Positions 1 through 9,400 of a stretch of DNA of 64,000 nucleotides are shown here, in pieces. A model generated the notes under the pieces. The model made no database searches and was not told the origin of the DNA. It was given only the letters and a program-made list of their open reading frames with translations. A program made the translations under genes and the position numbers. The DNA comes from Chitinophaga agri (GTDB taxonomy: Bacteria > Bacteroidota > Bacteroidia > Chitinophagales > Chitinophagaceae). The stretch covers positions 5,846,001-5,910,000 of the forward strand of contig NZ_CP048113.1 in NCBI RefSeq assembly GCF_010093065.1. Direction: 5' to 3'. How positions within the stretch are numbered: position 1 is the first letter of the stretch; each line of letters starts with the position of its first letter.

Positions 1-397
1 CCAGCTTTCTTTCCAGCTGTACAAGCAGTACGCGGTTGGTATAAAGGTCGTGTACGTTATTGGTGCTGCCGATGGCGGTCATGTCTTGTTTTACGACTCT
101 CATAGCAGAATCGATCAGCGGAATACTTTCACTGATCTCTACGGTGTCGAGTCCGCGGCGTAGTGTACTCATCACCTGATTCAGCATGAGTGTATAAGTT
201 TCCAGCCTGGTGATGATGATCGCAACAGAGGTGTCAGAGAGTCTGATGGTTGATTTGCCGGAAGTGTCTTTGACCTGTTGGGATATGATCTTGCTGAGTG
301 TTGCGCTGTCAATTGGCTTGGGTGGAGCCGTCTGGTGCTGTGCAAAAAGATGTGTGCAGCAGAGGAAGGAGAGGAGAAGGAGTGAGATATGGCGCAT
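1..397 (-). CDS. Secreted or membrane protein, N-terminal part only (cut by window edge)
   Basis: A minus-strand reading frame begins at an ATG at 397 and stays open to the window edge, giving about 132 residues. It opens with a clear signal peptide (MRHISLLLLLS-like hydrophobic core ending LFAQ) and continues as a helical, charged stretch with no cysteines, including DTVEISESIPLID and NNVHDLYTNRVLLVQLERK. Long periplasmic helical regions of this sort precede the channel domain in some Bacteroidota MscS-type mechanosensitive channels, but the diagnostic part lies outside the window, so that is only a guess. The export signal is well supported; the function is not. Confidence 0.6.
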   Translation of the reverse strand, partial: MRHISLLLLSFLCCTHLFAQHQTAPPKPIDSATLSKIISQQVKDTSGKSTIRLSDTSVAIIITRLETYTLMLNQVMSTLRRGLDTVEISESIPLIDSAMRVVKQDMTAIGSTNNVHDLYTNRVLLVQLERKL

Positions 398-410
398 AAT
401 AGACAATTGG

Positions 411-579
411 GAATTAGGAAATTAGGAATTAGGAATCGGGTATGAAGAGACAGTCTTGTTTCTTCAGTCAGCAATATTATAAGCGCTATTGATATAGAAC
501 GACATAAAATCAGATCTTATGTTTTTCACGTAAATGGCACTCACCAATTCCTGATTCCTGATTTCCTGATTCCTAATTC
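411..579. repeat. Word-like inverted repeat around a gene-free spacer
   Basis: The spacer holds a run of GAATTAGGAA-type words at 411-439 and its reverse complement (CCTGATTCCTGATTTCC and CCTAATTC) at 550-579, about 110 nt apart. Within each arm the word is itself repeated three times. Similar short iterated words recur in other spacers of this window. No ORF or promoter is evident between the arms. Confidence 0.6.
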
Positions 580-583
580 AATA

Positions 584-1162
584 CTACATCCATTTGAATT
601 TTTCTTCAGCTGGTTTCAGCCTTCTTCCTTCAGGGATCTGTTCATCGGTATAACCGAGATAAAAGAAGCCGAGAACTTTATCAGCTTCACCCAAGGACAG
701 ATATTCCTTCATCGCAGGATGGAAGGTCATTCCACCTGAACCCCAGTAACCAGCGAAACCTTTTTCAGTGGCACCCAGCCAGAGGTTCTGCGTAGCGCAG
801 GCTACAGACACAATTTCTTCCACTTCAGGAATGGCCGGTTTGTTGCCTCTCTTCATACAGATAGCGATCACATGTGACGCCAGGTCTCCCTGCTGTTGCA
901 GTTTTTCGTAGGTGCCTGGTGCGAATTTCTCCGCAGGGGTATTCGCCTTATAAATGTCTGCGTGTGCCTGACAGAAGGTCTTTACACCTTCTCCGCTGAA
1001 TACAACGAAATACCATGGTTCAGTGTAGCCGTGGGTGGGAGCCCAGTCAGCCAGTTCCAGTAATTCACGTACCTGTTCATCAGGAATTCTCTTCCCGTTC
1101 ATGCTCGCCGGTTTAATGTTGCGGCGCTGTTTAATAATACTAGTCAGATTTCCGTTTCCCAT
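584..1162 (-). CDS. Nitroreductase family protein (short YdjA-like form)
   Basis: The 192-residue protein has the layout of a small FMN-dependent NAD(P)H nitroreductase. An N-terminal RRNIKPAS stretch (residues 13-20) would bind the FMN phosphate, WAPTHGYTEPWYFVV (40-54) matches the cofactor loop, and the glycine-rich GYWGSGGMTFHP (138-149) leads to the dimer-interface end. Such enzymes reduce nitro compounds or quinones in the cytoplasm; the physiological substrate cannot be told. It is the last gene of a minus-strand run with the thioesterase and rdgB, 45 nt behind the thioesterase gene. Confidence 0.88.
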   Translation of the reverse strand: MGNGNLTSIIKQRRNIKPASMNGKRIPDEQVRELLELADWAPTHGYTEPWYFVVFSGEGVKTFCQAHADIYKANTPAEKFAPGTYEKLQQQGDLASHVIAICMKRGNKPAIPEVEEIVSVACATQNLWLGATEKGFAGYWGSGGMTFHPAMKEYLSLGEADKVLGFFYLGYTDEQIPEGRRLKPAEEKFKWM

Positions 1163-1207
1163 GCTTATGCTTGATTGTTTATATACGGGAGATAAACTCT
1201 CCGGATG

Positions 1208-1636
1208 TTATGCAGATAATTTTTCTTTCCAGTCTTCCGGAAGTCTGGCCACTTTACGATTGATGTAGTCAAAGAAGATCATACCTGATTTTGCTTCTGC
1301 AATGATGATCGTCTTACTGTCACGTACGGTGGTGATCCGGTAATAGATGTCGAAACCGAACGGCGAGATGTCGGCCGCACCAATAGCGATGTCGAAGATG
1401 TCGCCTTTAAAACCTTCGCCCTTATAGACGAGCGCAGCGTCGGCCATGATAAGTCCTGTTTCTGGACCACGTTCTTCAAACCCCAGGAACTCCAGGTAGT
1501 TAACCCTTGCCTGATGAATGATGGATAGGAGTGAGTCGTTGCCGACATGTCCGCCGTAATTGATGTCTGTTATCCTTACCGGTATCTGCGTGGTGAAGCC
1601 CAGCTTTTCCGGCATGTCTATTTTAACTCTTGCCAT
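1208..1636 (-). CDS. Hot-dog fold acyl-CoA thioesterase family protein
   Basis: A 142-residue single-domain protein of the 4-hydroxybenzoyl-CoA thioesterase type. RITDINYGGHVGNDSLLSII (residues 21-40) corresponds to the family signature in which an acidic residue precedes a Gly-His/Asn segment and the long central helix, followed by QARVNYLEFLGF. The remainder forms the expected antiparallel sheet (FDIYYRITTVRDSKTIIIAEA). It probably hydrolyses acyl-CoA thioesters in the cytoplasm; the acyl chain is unknown. It lies between the nitroreductase and rdgB genes on the same strand. Confidence 0.8.
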   Translation of the reverse strand: MARVKIDMPEKLGFTTQIPVRITDINYGGHVGNDSLLSIIHQARVNYLEFLGFEERGPETGLIMADAALVYKGEGFKGDIFDIAIGAADISPFGFDIYYRITTVRDSKTIIIAEAKSGMIFFDYINRKVARLPEDWKEKLSA

Positions 1637-1688
1637 TCTTTATATGCATATTATCGGTGACTGATGACAGTACCTGTGTTCATATTGT

Positions 1689-2285
1689 TTAGAGACTAAG
1701 GCTTTGTTTACCTTCTTCCTTCAGGAAGGTGATCAGCTGTTGGAGGGCTTTGCTGCGATGACTGAATTTGTTTTTATCTGCCATACTCATTTCTGCGAAT
1801 GCGAGATGTGAGCCATCAGGCATAAAGATGGGATCATACCCGAATCCTTTACCACCACGGGTGGAGGTGAGGATGGTACCTGGGCATACGCCGGTGAACT
1901 GAAATTCCTTTCCGCCCATAATAAGGGAGATGACAGTCCGGAAATGGGCTTTACGGTTTGTTTTGCCTTCCATTTCCTGCAGCACTTTGGCGATGTTATC
2001 TTCGGAAAGTTTCTGTTCGCCGGCATAGCGGGCAGACAGTACGCCAGGAGCACCGTCGAGTGCGTCTATTTCAAGACCAGTATCTTCGGAGAAGCAGTCT
2101 TTGCCGGTCATTTCATAAATGACAGATGATTTCTCCCTGGCGTTATCTTCCAGTGTATCGTGTGGTTCGGGAATATCTATATCGATACCGGCTTCTTTAA
2201 GTGTAATGATAGAAAAACTATCACCCAGCATAGAGCGGATTTCCTTTACCTTGTTTTCGTTATTGGTAGCAAATACAAGTGTCAT
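1689..2285 (-). CDS. rdgB: Non-canonical purine NTP pyrophosphatase (RdgB/HAM1)
   Basis: Hydrolyses dITP, ITP and XTP to monophosphates, keeping deaminated purines out of DNA and RNA. The protein begins MTLVFATNNENKVKEI, the family's T/SxxNxxK nucleotide-binding start, and carries SEDTGLEIDALDGAPGVLSA with the catalytic aspartate, GGKGFGYDPIF and SHRSKAL. I chose the ATG at 2285: a longer frame reaches 2354 but would overlap the upstream gene and add 23 residues absent from the family. The resulting 198 residues is the usual length. Confidence 0.95.
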   Translation of the reverse strand: MTLVFATNNENKVKEIRSMLGDSFSIITLKEAGIDIDIPEPHDTLEDNAREKSSVIYEMTGKDCFSEDTGLEIDALDGAPGVLSARYAGEQKLSEDNIAKVLQEMEGKTNRKAHFRTVISLIMGGKEFQFTGVCPGTILTSTRGGKGFGYDPIFMPDGSHLAFAEMSMADKNKFSHRSKALQQLITFLKEEGKQSLSL

Positions 2286-2320
2286 CAGAAAAGAGGTATT
2301 AAGTGTCGTAAAGTAAATAT

Positions 2321-2818
2321 CTATATACCCAGTAATTGTTTCAGGGCCATCCACAGTTTACCTTTCAGCATCTTATCCTGTGCGATGATCTGCAGATCGT
2401 CTGAACAAAGCAGCTGGCAACCATTGACTTGTAGTAGCTGGTAATTGGAGATAGCTTCCAGTCCCATAGAGGCAGGAGAGATACCAAAAAGAACGGCCTG
2501 CTTTATAGGGACGGCAGCCTGCCAGGTTGTAAAGGGCAGATCGCCGTACTGGGCAGTATTGATCAATGCAATATCGTGCATACCCAGTTTACAGGCATTT
2601 AATATATTAGTTAACAGGTTAAATAATTCTTCATTTAAGTATGCTTCGCCCGCATTTTGTATGAATAGCGCGATGTTTTTTTGATTTTCACCTAAAAATT
2701 TGACTTTAGGAGGCGCCTCCGTTACGACTGCAACAGGTTCCTTTTTCCCTGGAATGATAGGCTGGGAGTATATCCTGGCCAATATGTAAGGATCAAGCTG
2801 CAATTTATCCAAAGACAT
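2321..2818 (-). CDS. Conserved-looking protein of unknown function
   Basis: I do not recognise this 165-residue protein. It has no signal peptide or membrane segment. After a basic, proline-containing N-terminal part it looks like a compact alpha/beta domain with alternating hydrophobic strands (HDIALINTA, AVLFGISPA, QLLCSDDLQII) and a C-terminal helix. It sits 35 nt upstream of rdgB on the same strand and the two are probably cotranscribed. A minus-strand TACATTTG box at 2892-2899 is a plausible promoter. The layout is loosely reminiscent of small DNA polymerase accessory subunits, but this is not supported enough to name it. Confidence 0.6.
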   Translation of the reverse strand: MSLDKLQLDPYILARIYSQPIIPGKKEPVAVVTEAPPKVKFLGENQKNIALFIQNAGEAYLNEELFNLLTNILNACKLGMHDIALINTAQYGDLPFTTWQAAVPIKQAVLFGISPASMGLEAISNYQLLQVNGCQLLCSDDLQIIAQDKMLKGKLWMALKQLLGI

Positions 2819-3010
2819 GTTTATATGTATTTAACGTAATATATCGTTCCCCTTTGGGGAAAAAATCAGTTTATTTGCATCTGACAGTGAGCAAATGTAA
2901 GAGTATTCAATTTTAGATTCAGGATTTCCGACTTTAGATTTTAAACGGGAACAGGGCCAGGAATTGAAATTCAGACACCAAAACATCTATAACATTTTTT
3001 AAAGGTCCTT

Positions 3011-4123
3011 ATGATGGTAGACAATCCAACGACAAACGCTGTACTAGAAGAGGCAGTTAGGAAAATTAAGGTGACCCGGACGGCTCAGAGCCGGATCAAT
3101 GAGATTGACTTTAACAACCTGGTATTTGGTAAAAAGTATGCCGACCACATGCTGGTGGCAGATTTTGATGGCAAAGAATGGTCAAATGCAGAGATCTTAC
3201 CGTTTCAGCATATTTCTGTGAGCCCTTCCAATGCCGCCTGGCACTATGGTCAGGCCATCTTCGAAGGAATCAAGGCGTACAAGGATCAGGATGGTAATCC
3301 TATGATCTTCCGTCCGTATGACAACTATGCCCGCTTTAACACGTCCGCGGAAAGAATGGGCATGCCCGATGTTCCGGAATGGTTATTCATTGGTGGTATG
3401 GAGATGCTGATCGACCTGGACCGTAACTGGGTTCCTGCGAATGAAGGTTGCTCACTGTACCTGCGTCCATTTATGATCGCAGCAGATGAGTTTATTGGTG
3501 TAAGACCTTCTGACACCTATAAGTTCGTGATCATTAATTCTCCTTCCGGTCCATATTTTAATAAGCCTATTAAACTGCTGGTACAGGATAAATATATACG
3601 TGCTTTTCCTGGTGGTGTAGGGTATGCGAAGGCTGCCGGTAACTACGGTGGTGCTATGTATCCGACTATGCAGGCCCGTAAACAGGGTTTTGACCAGATC
3701 CTCTGGGTAGACGGTGCGGAGCATAAATACCTGCAGGAATGCGGTACGATGAACGTATTTGCTATTATTGGTAACAAAGCGATCACGCCGGACCTGACGC
3801 AGGGTACTATCCTGGCAGGGGTGACCAGGGCCAGCGTGATGGACGTACTTACTGACATGGGACTGACCGTGGAAGAACGTCCGGTATCTATAGATGAGGT
3901 GGTAGCAGCCTGGAAAGACGGTTCGCTGCGTGAAATCTTTGGTACAGGTACTGCTTCCAGCGTAGCTTATGTGGAGGAACTGCAATATAAAGAACACCAG
4001 ATCCGGCTGGATACTACCAGGTATGCAGTAGGGGCTGAGTTACTGGAACGTCTGGATGCGATCCGCACAGGAAAGGCAGCCGATGTCCGTAACTGGAACT
4101 ATAAAGTATCAAAACATTTATAA
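3011..4123 (+). CDS. ilvE: Branched-chain amino acid aminotransferase
   Basis: PLP enzyme of fold type IV that transfers the amino group between glutamate and the 2-oxo acids of leucine, isoleucine and valine. The 370 residues match the eukaryote-like BCAT II group. The PLP lysine is K207 in GYAKAAGNYGG; other hallmarks are SNAAWHYGQAIFEGIKAY (73-90), LYLRPFMIA (149-157), QECGTMNVF (242-250) and the phosphate-binding GTGTASSVAYV near the end. The ATG at 3011 is followed at once by a second ATG at 3014, so the start is uncertain by one codon. It stands alone and ends in its own terminator. Confidence 0.95.
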   Translation: MMVDNPTTNAVLEEAVRKIKVTRTAQSRINEIDFNNLVFGKKYADHMLVADFDGKEWSNAEILPFQHISVSPSNAAWHYGQAIFEGIKAYKDQDGNPMIFRPYDNYARFNTSAERMGMPDVPEWLFIGGMEMLIDLDRNWVPANEGCSLYLRPFMIAADEFIGVRPSDTYKFVIINSPSGPYFNKPIKLLVQDKYIRAFPGGVGYAKAAGNYGGAMYPTMQARKQGFDQILWVDGAEHKYLQECGTMNVFAIIGNKAITPDLTQGTILAGVTRASVMDVLTDMGLTVEERPVSIDEVVAAWKDGSLREIFGTGTASSVAYVEELQYKEHQIRLDTTRYAVGAELLERLDAIRTGKAADVRNWNYKVSKHL

Positions 4124-4147
4124 AGACAGTCTTAGTTGTGTTAGTTA

Positions 4148-4185
4148 GGGGCCATTTGCGGAAGCAGATGGCCCCTTCGCTTTTT
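4148..4185 (+). terminator. Rho-independent terminator after ilvE
   Basis: Stem GGGGCCATTTGC / GCAGATGGCCCC with a GGAA loop, followed by a T-rich tail (TTCGCTTTTT), 24 nt after the ilvE stop codon. Confidence 0.85.
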
Positions 4186-4253
4186 GGTGTGTTCATAGTG
4201 GCAGGTATTCTTGTTTTTATTGCTGTCTGATCTTCATACTAACAGGGTACTTA

Positions 4254-4336
4254 AAGGTCACCTCAAGGGCACCAAAAGGGCACTTCAATATCCCCGGGAT
4301 ATTGAAGTGCCCTTTTGGTGCCCTTGAGGTGACCTT
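4254..4336. repeat. 83-bp perfect palindrome
   Basis: The 41-nt arms are exact reverse complements about a single central base at 4295. Outermost bases are AAGGTCACCTCAAGGGCACC on the left and the complement on the right. The submotif GGGCAC occurs twice in each arm. There is no T-run after it and ilvE already has a terminator, so it is not an ordinary terminator. Confidence 0.92.
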
Positions 4337-4683
4337 AAGAATAGCCGATCTGACACTATTTTAAAGCATAAAAAGACGACCTTTTACAGGGTAGTTTGAA
4401 AGTGTTTCATGGACAAACAGGAAATCCCAAAGCAGGTGAACCCATATAACGCTTCCAGGCATAGCTGAAGCTGGCAGCTTTACAGTATATGCTCAGCGTC
4501 CCACTTTATCATATAAGAAATGTAGATATTTACATATATGTCAGGGGAGTAAGTATATTTGTGAGCAGCCATATTTGATTGTTTCACCAGATGAAGTGCT
4601 GGAAATCAGTAGGGCACCGGCTCTGCCGACAAGTGTCAGATAGTTTCTCTGCCTAAACATTATGCATTACCACTGAAAAAGTG
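4337..4683. other. Gene-free spacer
   Basis: I see no credible ORF, hairpin or RNA gene in these roughly 350 nt between the palindrome and the promoter of the small gene at 4696. Confidence 0.5.
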
Positions 4684-4691
4684 CATCTTTG
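4684..4691 (+). promoter_or_regulatory. Probable -7 box of the gene at 4696
   Basis: CATCTTTG, followed by CAGG, resembles the Bacteroidota TAnnTTTG box. The expected transcription start about 6 nt downstream would fall at or next to the ATG at 4696, so the message may be leaderless. Confidence 0.45.
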
Positions 4692-4695
4692 CAGG

Positions 4696-4986
4696 ATGAC
4701 ACTTTCTGCTTTTCTGGATTCCCTCAGCCAGGCAACGCCTCCCGCAGGCACTTCCCCCTACCTGGCCTCCCTGTGGTGGGATGGCAAAGGAAACTGGCAA
4801 AAGGCTCATGATATTATAGAAAACCTGGAAAGCGACACCGCTGCCTGGGTACATGCTTATCTGCACAGAAAGGAAGGCGACCGCGGCAATGCCCGTTATT
4901 GGTATTCACGCGCAGGCCGGACTATGCCGGAGGTGTCACTGGAACAGGAATGGAAAGACATCGTGACCGATCTGTCAAGTCACTAG
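4696..4986 (+). CDS. Small conserved protein with helical-repeat character
   Basis: A 96-residue cytoplasmic protein with no signal peptide. The pattern [20 protein letters not shown], then [20 protein letters not shown] and SRAG, looks like a pair of TPR/Sel1-like helical hairpins. I believe similar short proteins exist across Bacteroidota but know no function. The ATG at 4696 is preferred to one at 4681, because the promoter box at 4684-4691 would leave the earlier codon untranscribed. It ends 131 nt before rpsL, and the rpsL promoter lies in that gap. Confidence 0.6.
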   Translation: MTLSAFLDSLSQATPPAGTSPYLASLWWDGKGNWQKAHDIIENLESDTAAWVHAYLHRKEGDRGNARYWYSRAGRTMPEVSLEQEWKDIVTDLSSH

Positions 4987-5001
4987 CAGGGCAATTCCAA
5001 A

Positions 5002-5060
5002 AAAATGTTGAAAACATTTTGTTATTAATAGGGATAAATGTACCTTTGCCCTCCCAAATT
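5002..5060 (+). promoter_or_regulatory. rpsL-rpsG promoter with inverted repeat over the -33 region
   Basis: TTTTG at 5017-5021 and TACCTTTG at 5041-5048 are separated by 19 nt, a good Bacteroidota primary sigma promoter. An inverted repeat AAAATGTT-gaa-AACATTTT (5002-5020) overlaps the -33 box and could be an operator. The box runs into CCCTCCCAAATT, giving a 20-nt string that recurs exactly before rpsJ and nearly exactly before fusA. Confidence 0.75.
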
Positions 5061-5117
5061 CCCATTCTGGGTGATTTGGATGTCATTGTAAACCGACAGA
5101 AAAAAAACTTAGGTAGA

Positions 5118-5498
5118 ATGCCTACTATACAACAATTAGTAAGAAAAGGAAGAGAAATTATCCGGGCTAAATCCAAGTCCAGGGCTTTAGATAGCTGTCC
5201 ACAGCGTCGTGGTGTATGTACCCGTGTGTACACAACCACTCCTAAAAAGCCTAACTCTGCGCTGCGCAAGGTTGCTAAGGTGCGTTTGACAAACAAAGTA
5301 GAGGTGATCGCTTATATCCCAGGTGAAGGTCACAACCTTCAGGAGCACTCCATCGTGCTGATCCGTGGTGGTAGGGTGAAAGATCTGCCAGGTGTTCGTT
5401 ACCACATCGTTCGTGGTTCTCTGGATACTGCAGGTGTGAAAGATAGAAAGCAGAGCCGTTCCAAGTATGGTACCAAAAAGGAAAAGGCTAAGAAATAA
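5118..5498 (+). CDS. rpsL: 30S ribosomal protein S12
   Basis: Decoding-centre protein uS12, 126 residues. [18 protein letters not shown] contains the lysine/proline loop that contacts the A site and where streptomycin-resistance changes occur, and [16 protein letters not shown] is the second conserved block. The start is the ATG at 5118 ([12 protein letters not shown]); the frame is open further upstream but that part overlaps the preceding gene and is not S12. It is followed 33 nt later by rpsG. Confidence 0.98.
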   Translation: MPTIQQLVRKGREIIRAKSKSRALDSCPQRRGVCTRVYTTTPKKPNSALRKVAKVRLTNKVEVIAYIPGEGHNLQEHSIVLIRGGRVKDLPGVRYHIVRGSLDTAGVKDRKQSRSKYGTKKEKAKK

Positions 5499-5531
5499 TA
5501 CATTTACAAATAGTTGAAATTTTTCAAATAA

Positions 5532-5999
5532 ATGAGAAAGCAAGCTGCAAAGAAGATGCCTCTGGCTCCGGATCCGCGCTTTAACGACAAACAGGTTACC
5601 CGGTTTGTAAACAACGTGATGGAACAGGGCAAAAAGAGCATTGCCTTTAAAATATTCTATGACTCTATCGACAGAGTTAGCCAGATAACTGGTGAAAACG
5701 GTTACGATGTTTGGAAAAAAGCACTGGTAAACGTTACTCCTGCTGTAGAAGTTAGAAGCCGTCGTATTGGTGGTGCTACCTTCCAGATTCCTTCTGAGGT
5801 TCGTCCTGACAGAAAGATTTCTCTGTGCATGAAATGGTTGATCCGTTACGCTACTGAGAGAAATGGTAAGAGCATGGCTGAGAAACTGGCGAACGAAATC
5901 GTAGCAGCAAGTAAAGGTGAAGGTGGAGCTTTCAAAAAGAAAGAAGATACTCACCGTATGGCTGAAGCGAACAAGGCATTCTCCCACTTCAGAATCTAA
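5532..5999 (+). CDS. rpsG: 30S ribosomal protein S7
   Basis: Assembly-initiating protein uS7 of the 30S head, which binds the 3' major domain of 16S rRNA; 155 residues. The MRKQAAKKMPLAPDPRFND start, FVNNVMEQGKKSIAFKIFY and EVRSRRIGGATFQIP are typical. Unlike the usual str operon, fusA does not follow: a strong terminator lies 38 nt downstream and the next plus-strand gene is 6.3 kb away. Confidence 0.98.
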   Translation: MRKQAAKKMPLAPDPRFNDKQVTRFVNNVMEQGKKSIAFKIFYDSIDRVSQITGENGYDVWKKALVNVTPAVEVRSRRIGGATFQIPSEVRPDRKISLCMKWLIRYATERNGKSMAEKLANEIVAASKGEGGAFKKKEDTHRMAEANKAFSHFRI

Positions 6000-6037
6000 A
6001 TCTACTGCCGCAAGGTAGATGGTTTATAAAGATATAG

Positions 6038-6081
6038 GAGAAACATCCTCCGGGCTATACCGGGGGATGTTCTCTTTTTTT
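6038..6081 (+). terminator. Terminator closing rpsL-rpsG
   Basis: GAGAAACATCCTCCGG pairs with CCGGGGGATGTTCTC across a short loop and is followed by seven T residues. Confidence 0.88.
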
Positions 6082-6410
6082 GTGCCCGCAACGCACCGAT
6101 ACCTGTTGTCGTATGCCTGCCGGACACAGATAGCCTGCTGTTCAATGTCGTTTGAACGGATAGAACAAACCATACCGGGTGTACGCTTCCATGTGTAGCC
6201 TGCCGTTGTTGAATATACCACGCTGTAAAACCTGTCTGGTGTCATCCCATCTGGTCAGTTGTGCTGGTATTTGTTCTTTTACAGATCGCTTTTACGGCGG
6301 CTGTTTCCCAATATGATGATATAGGACTTTAGTGTGTATTCGCCTGTGTACAACATTGGCGAACAGAATATCTCATGCCTGCTGATCGAAATAACTAATT
6401 CAACTCTAAT
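6082..6410. other. Gene-free spacer between convergent units
   Basis: A minus-strand frame of 73 codons (6024-6245) is open here, but it overlaps the rpsG terminator and lacks a recognisable start context, so it is not called. Nothing else is evident. Confidence 0.4.
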
Positions 6411-6446
6411 AAAAAACGGCCGGACAACATGACGTCATCCAGCCGT
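6411..6446 (-). terminator. Terminator of the collagen-like protein gene
   Basis: On the minus strand ACGGCTGGA pairs with TCCGGCCGT (one mismatch) across a loop containing the palindrome TGACGTCA, followed by six T residues. It is 26 nt beyond the stop codon. Confidence 0.75.
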
Positions 6447-6471
6447 ATACGGGTGTTAGTATTACCGATGT

Positions 6472-9400
6472 TTATCTCACATTTACCAGTACTCTGATCG
6501 TACCGGTACCATTTCCATCAAAAGTCTCTAATGCTTTACCAATAACCTGGCCAGGTTTCACCTTGTCCAGGTCAGCTTTCATGGCATGACCAGCCTTACT
6601 GGACGTTACCAGCAGATCTCCTCTTCGAATAGCGCCGCCTTCTCCACATACCTTTGTAGGGATCACCCCGATAACGCCCATTGGCACTTTATCTGCCAGA
6701 TCACTGTCGACATCTTCTTCCGTTAACAGTACACCTGGTTTGGTCGCATATACGCCTGCGACCAGGGTAGAGTAAGGTTTGGAAGACAGCTCAACAGTTC
6801 TGTCGGCATTCTCAGCGATCACCAGTACATCCCCCGGGGCGTAATGACTCACATTCCCTGTTACATCAAAAGCTTCCGCCACGTCAGCACCGCTGCTCTG
6901 TGTACCGCCGTTGAAGAATCCGCGACCAGCTTTATTGATGCGGGCTACGTTGGAGCTGCCACTCTGGAAAACAGCCACATTGCCGGAAGGGCCCTGATGG
7001 TTGATCAACATGCCGTTGCCAGTACCATTGGTGGTAATGTGTACCACCGGTTGGGCGTTAGCACTGTTAAAATTAGCGAAGCGTCCCGCTTTACCTGTAC
7101 CAAAGTTGGGAACAAAGCCGGAAACCGCATTACCAGTTCCGTCACAACTGGCTTCTATACCATCGCCACTACCACCGGCGTTCGCAGTGATACCGTTACC
7201 GTTACCATCGGCCAGTGCGAGAACAGCCGGGCCATTGCCAGCAGGATTGGATGCGTAGAACAGGCCCGCATAACCACCAGTACCGGATGATTGTCCGAAA
7301 ATACCAGCGGTACCGAAGTTGGCGAACTGGGAGTTTACTTCGCCTTTTACTGCGGGAGATGTACCTGTCGTCCTGTCTACAATGAAATTACCTGCAGTAC
7401 CGTTACCTACTGTTTTCACTGTAATAACCGGATTTTCATTATCCTCATTAAAAATCTCAAACCGGCCTGCACGACCCTCACTGAAAGTGGGTACCCAGGC
7501 ATATAATGCGGTACCTGCACCATCAATATTCGTTTCTACGCCATTACCATTTTTACCTGCATTGGCAGTGATCGCGTTACCGTTACCATCGGTCAGGGCA
7601 ATCAGGGAAGCACCGTTACCGGAAGGGTTTGACGCATAGAACAGACCTGCACGACCTCCTGTACCGGAAGAGATACCGAATACACCAGCTGCACCGAAGT
7701 TGCCAAAAATGGTATTTACTTCTGCTCTCACAGCAGCACCTACGCTGTTATTGTTATCCAGCAGGAAGGAGGAGGCATTACCCAGTGTATTATCAGGAAT
7801 GTTGCCATTACTGTTGCTGACAACCTCCAGGATATTCGCTTCCGTATTGTTCTGGTTGAAGTTTTCAAATTTACCAGCCATACCCGTGCTGTTATTAATA
7901 CCCACCTGTCCATACACGCCTACACCTGTATTGGAGGTACTGGTAGCAATAAAACCTCTCACACCATAACCGCCACCATCATTACGGCCAACCACAGCAC
8001 CAGCAATGTCGGAAGTGGTACGACCAACGATCGCTTCACCAGCGCCATTGTTATCACCAACTATGCCTGCAGAAGTCTGCTGACTTGTAATACCATGTAC
8101 ACCAAAGCCAGCAACCGTACTACTCAAAACACCAGTACCATTCCCGGTTGTGCTGACATTGACCACAGTACCCTGTCCTACAGTATTGACGGTCAATACA
8201 TTGTTATTATTTGAATTATTATTGATAGCGATGTTGGCGGCAACACCGTTGTTAGAGGTGGCATTCAGTCCCGTACCAGTGTTACTATTGGCGTATACAC
8301 CGTAGCCATTGGCACTGGCGTTACCATATACGCCCAGACCATTCGGAGTAGAGCCATACACCCCCCATCCGGAGCCGGCCTGTGAACCCCAAACGCCGAT
8401 ACCTAATCCACCTGAACCATTGTTGATACCGCGTACGGCACTTGAGAATCCACCAGGTGCAGTACTGTTTACAATACCACGTACGGCAGCAATGTTGGAG
8501 GTAGTGGTGTTATTGATACCTTCTACGGAAGTACCGTCGCCGTCATTGGTGATGGAAAACAGTGTAGCAGCATTGTTTTCTACAGTAGTGAAAGGCAATG
8601 TAAACCCGCCACCAGCTGCGGATGGGGCCCAGTTGGTACCATCAAACCGGAGTATCTGACCTGCCAGTGGCGCCGTATTGGAAACGCCGGTGTTCTGCAG
8701 CTTCACTACGTTGGGATTAGGATATGTACCACCCAGGTCTCCGCCTGCTGCCACACCATTGATGTCGCCAGCTGGTCCTACCGGTCCTTGCGGTCCTGCA
8801 GGTCCTACCGGGCCAATTGGTCCGATTGGCCCTACGGGCCCAGCGGGGCCTGCTACACCGGGGTCACCCTGTACACCTTGTGGGCCCACAGCACCAGCGG
8901 GACCCACCGGCCCAACAGGACCAGCGGGACCTGCTACACCGGGATCACCCTGTGCGCCCTGTGGCCCTACGGGCCCAGCGGGACCCACCGGCCCAACAGG
9001 ACCAGCAGGACCAGGATCGCCTTGTGCGCCTGCAGGGCCTACGGGTCCCATTGGACCTACCGGACCAACAGCACCCTGTGGGCCTGGTGCACCTGGATCA
9101 CCCTTTGCACCAGCAGGGCCAACTGGTCCTACGGGACCTGCCACACCCTGTGGGCCTGGTACACCTGCATCTCCTTTAGCACCCGCAGGTCCTGTAGCTC
9201 CAGCAGGGCCAGCAGCGCCCTGTGGGCCTTGTGCACCTGCAGGGCCGGCCGGACCTTGCGGACCAGCGGGACCCTGTGGTCCTGCGTTACCATTCGCAGC
9301 ATATAAAGCATATGGTACACTGAGTAATTCGGTCGTACCGAGAGAGACGAAGCCGCTGCCTGTATTGACTTCTACTTTTACATACTGATTAGCATTCGCC

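Noticed and set aside
5187-5987. 266-codon minus-strand ORF
   Set aside because: Shadow of rpsL and rpsG on the opposite strand.
6024-6245. 73-codon minus-strand ORF
   Set aside because: Overlaps the rpsG terminator hairpin and has no promoter or family resemblance.
8678-9388. Plus-strand proline-rich protein antisense to the collagen tract
   Set aside because: It is the reverse complement of a Gly-X-Y coding tract, which automatically gives a long Pro/Gly-rich frame. The minus-strand gene has a signal peptide and recognisable domains.
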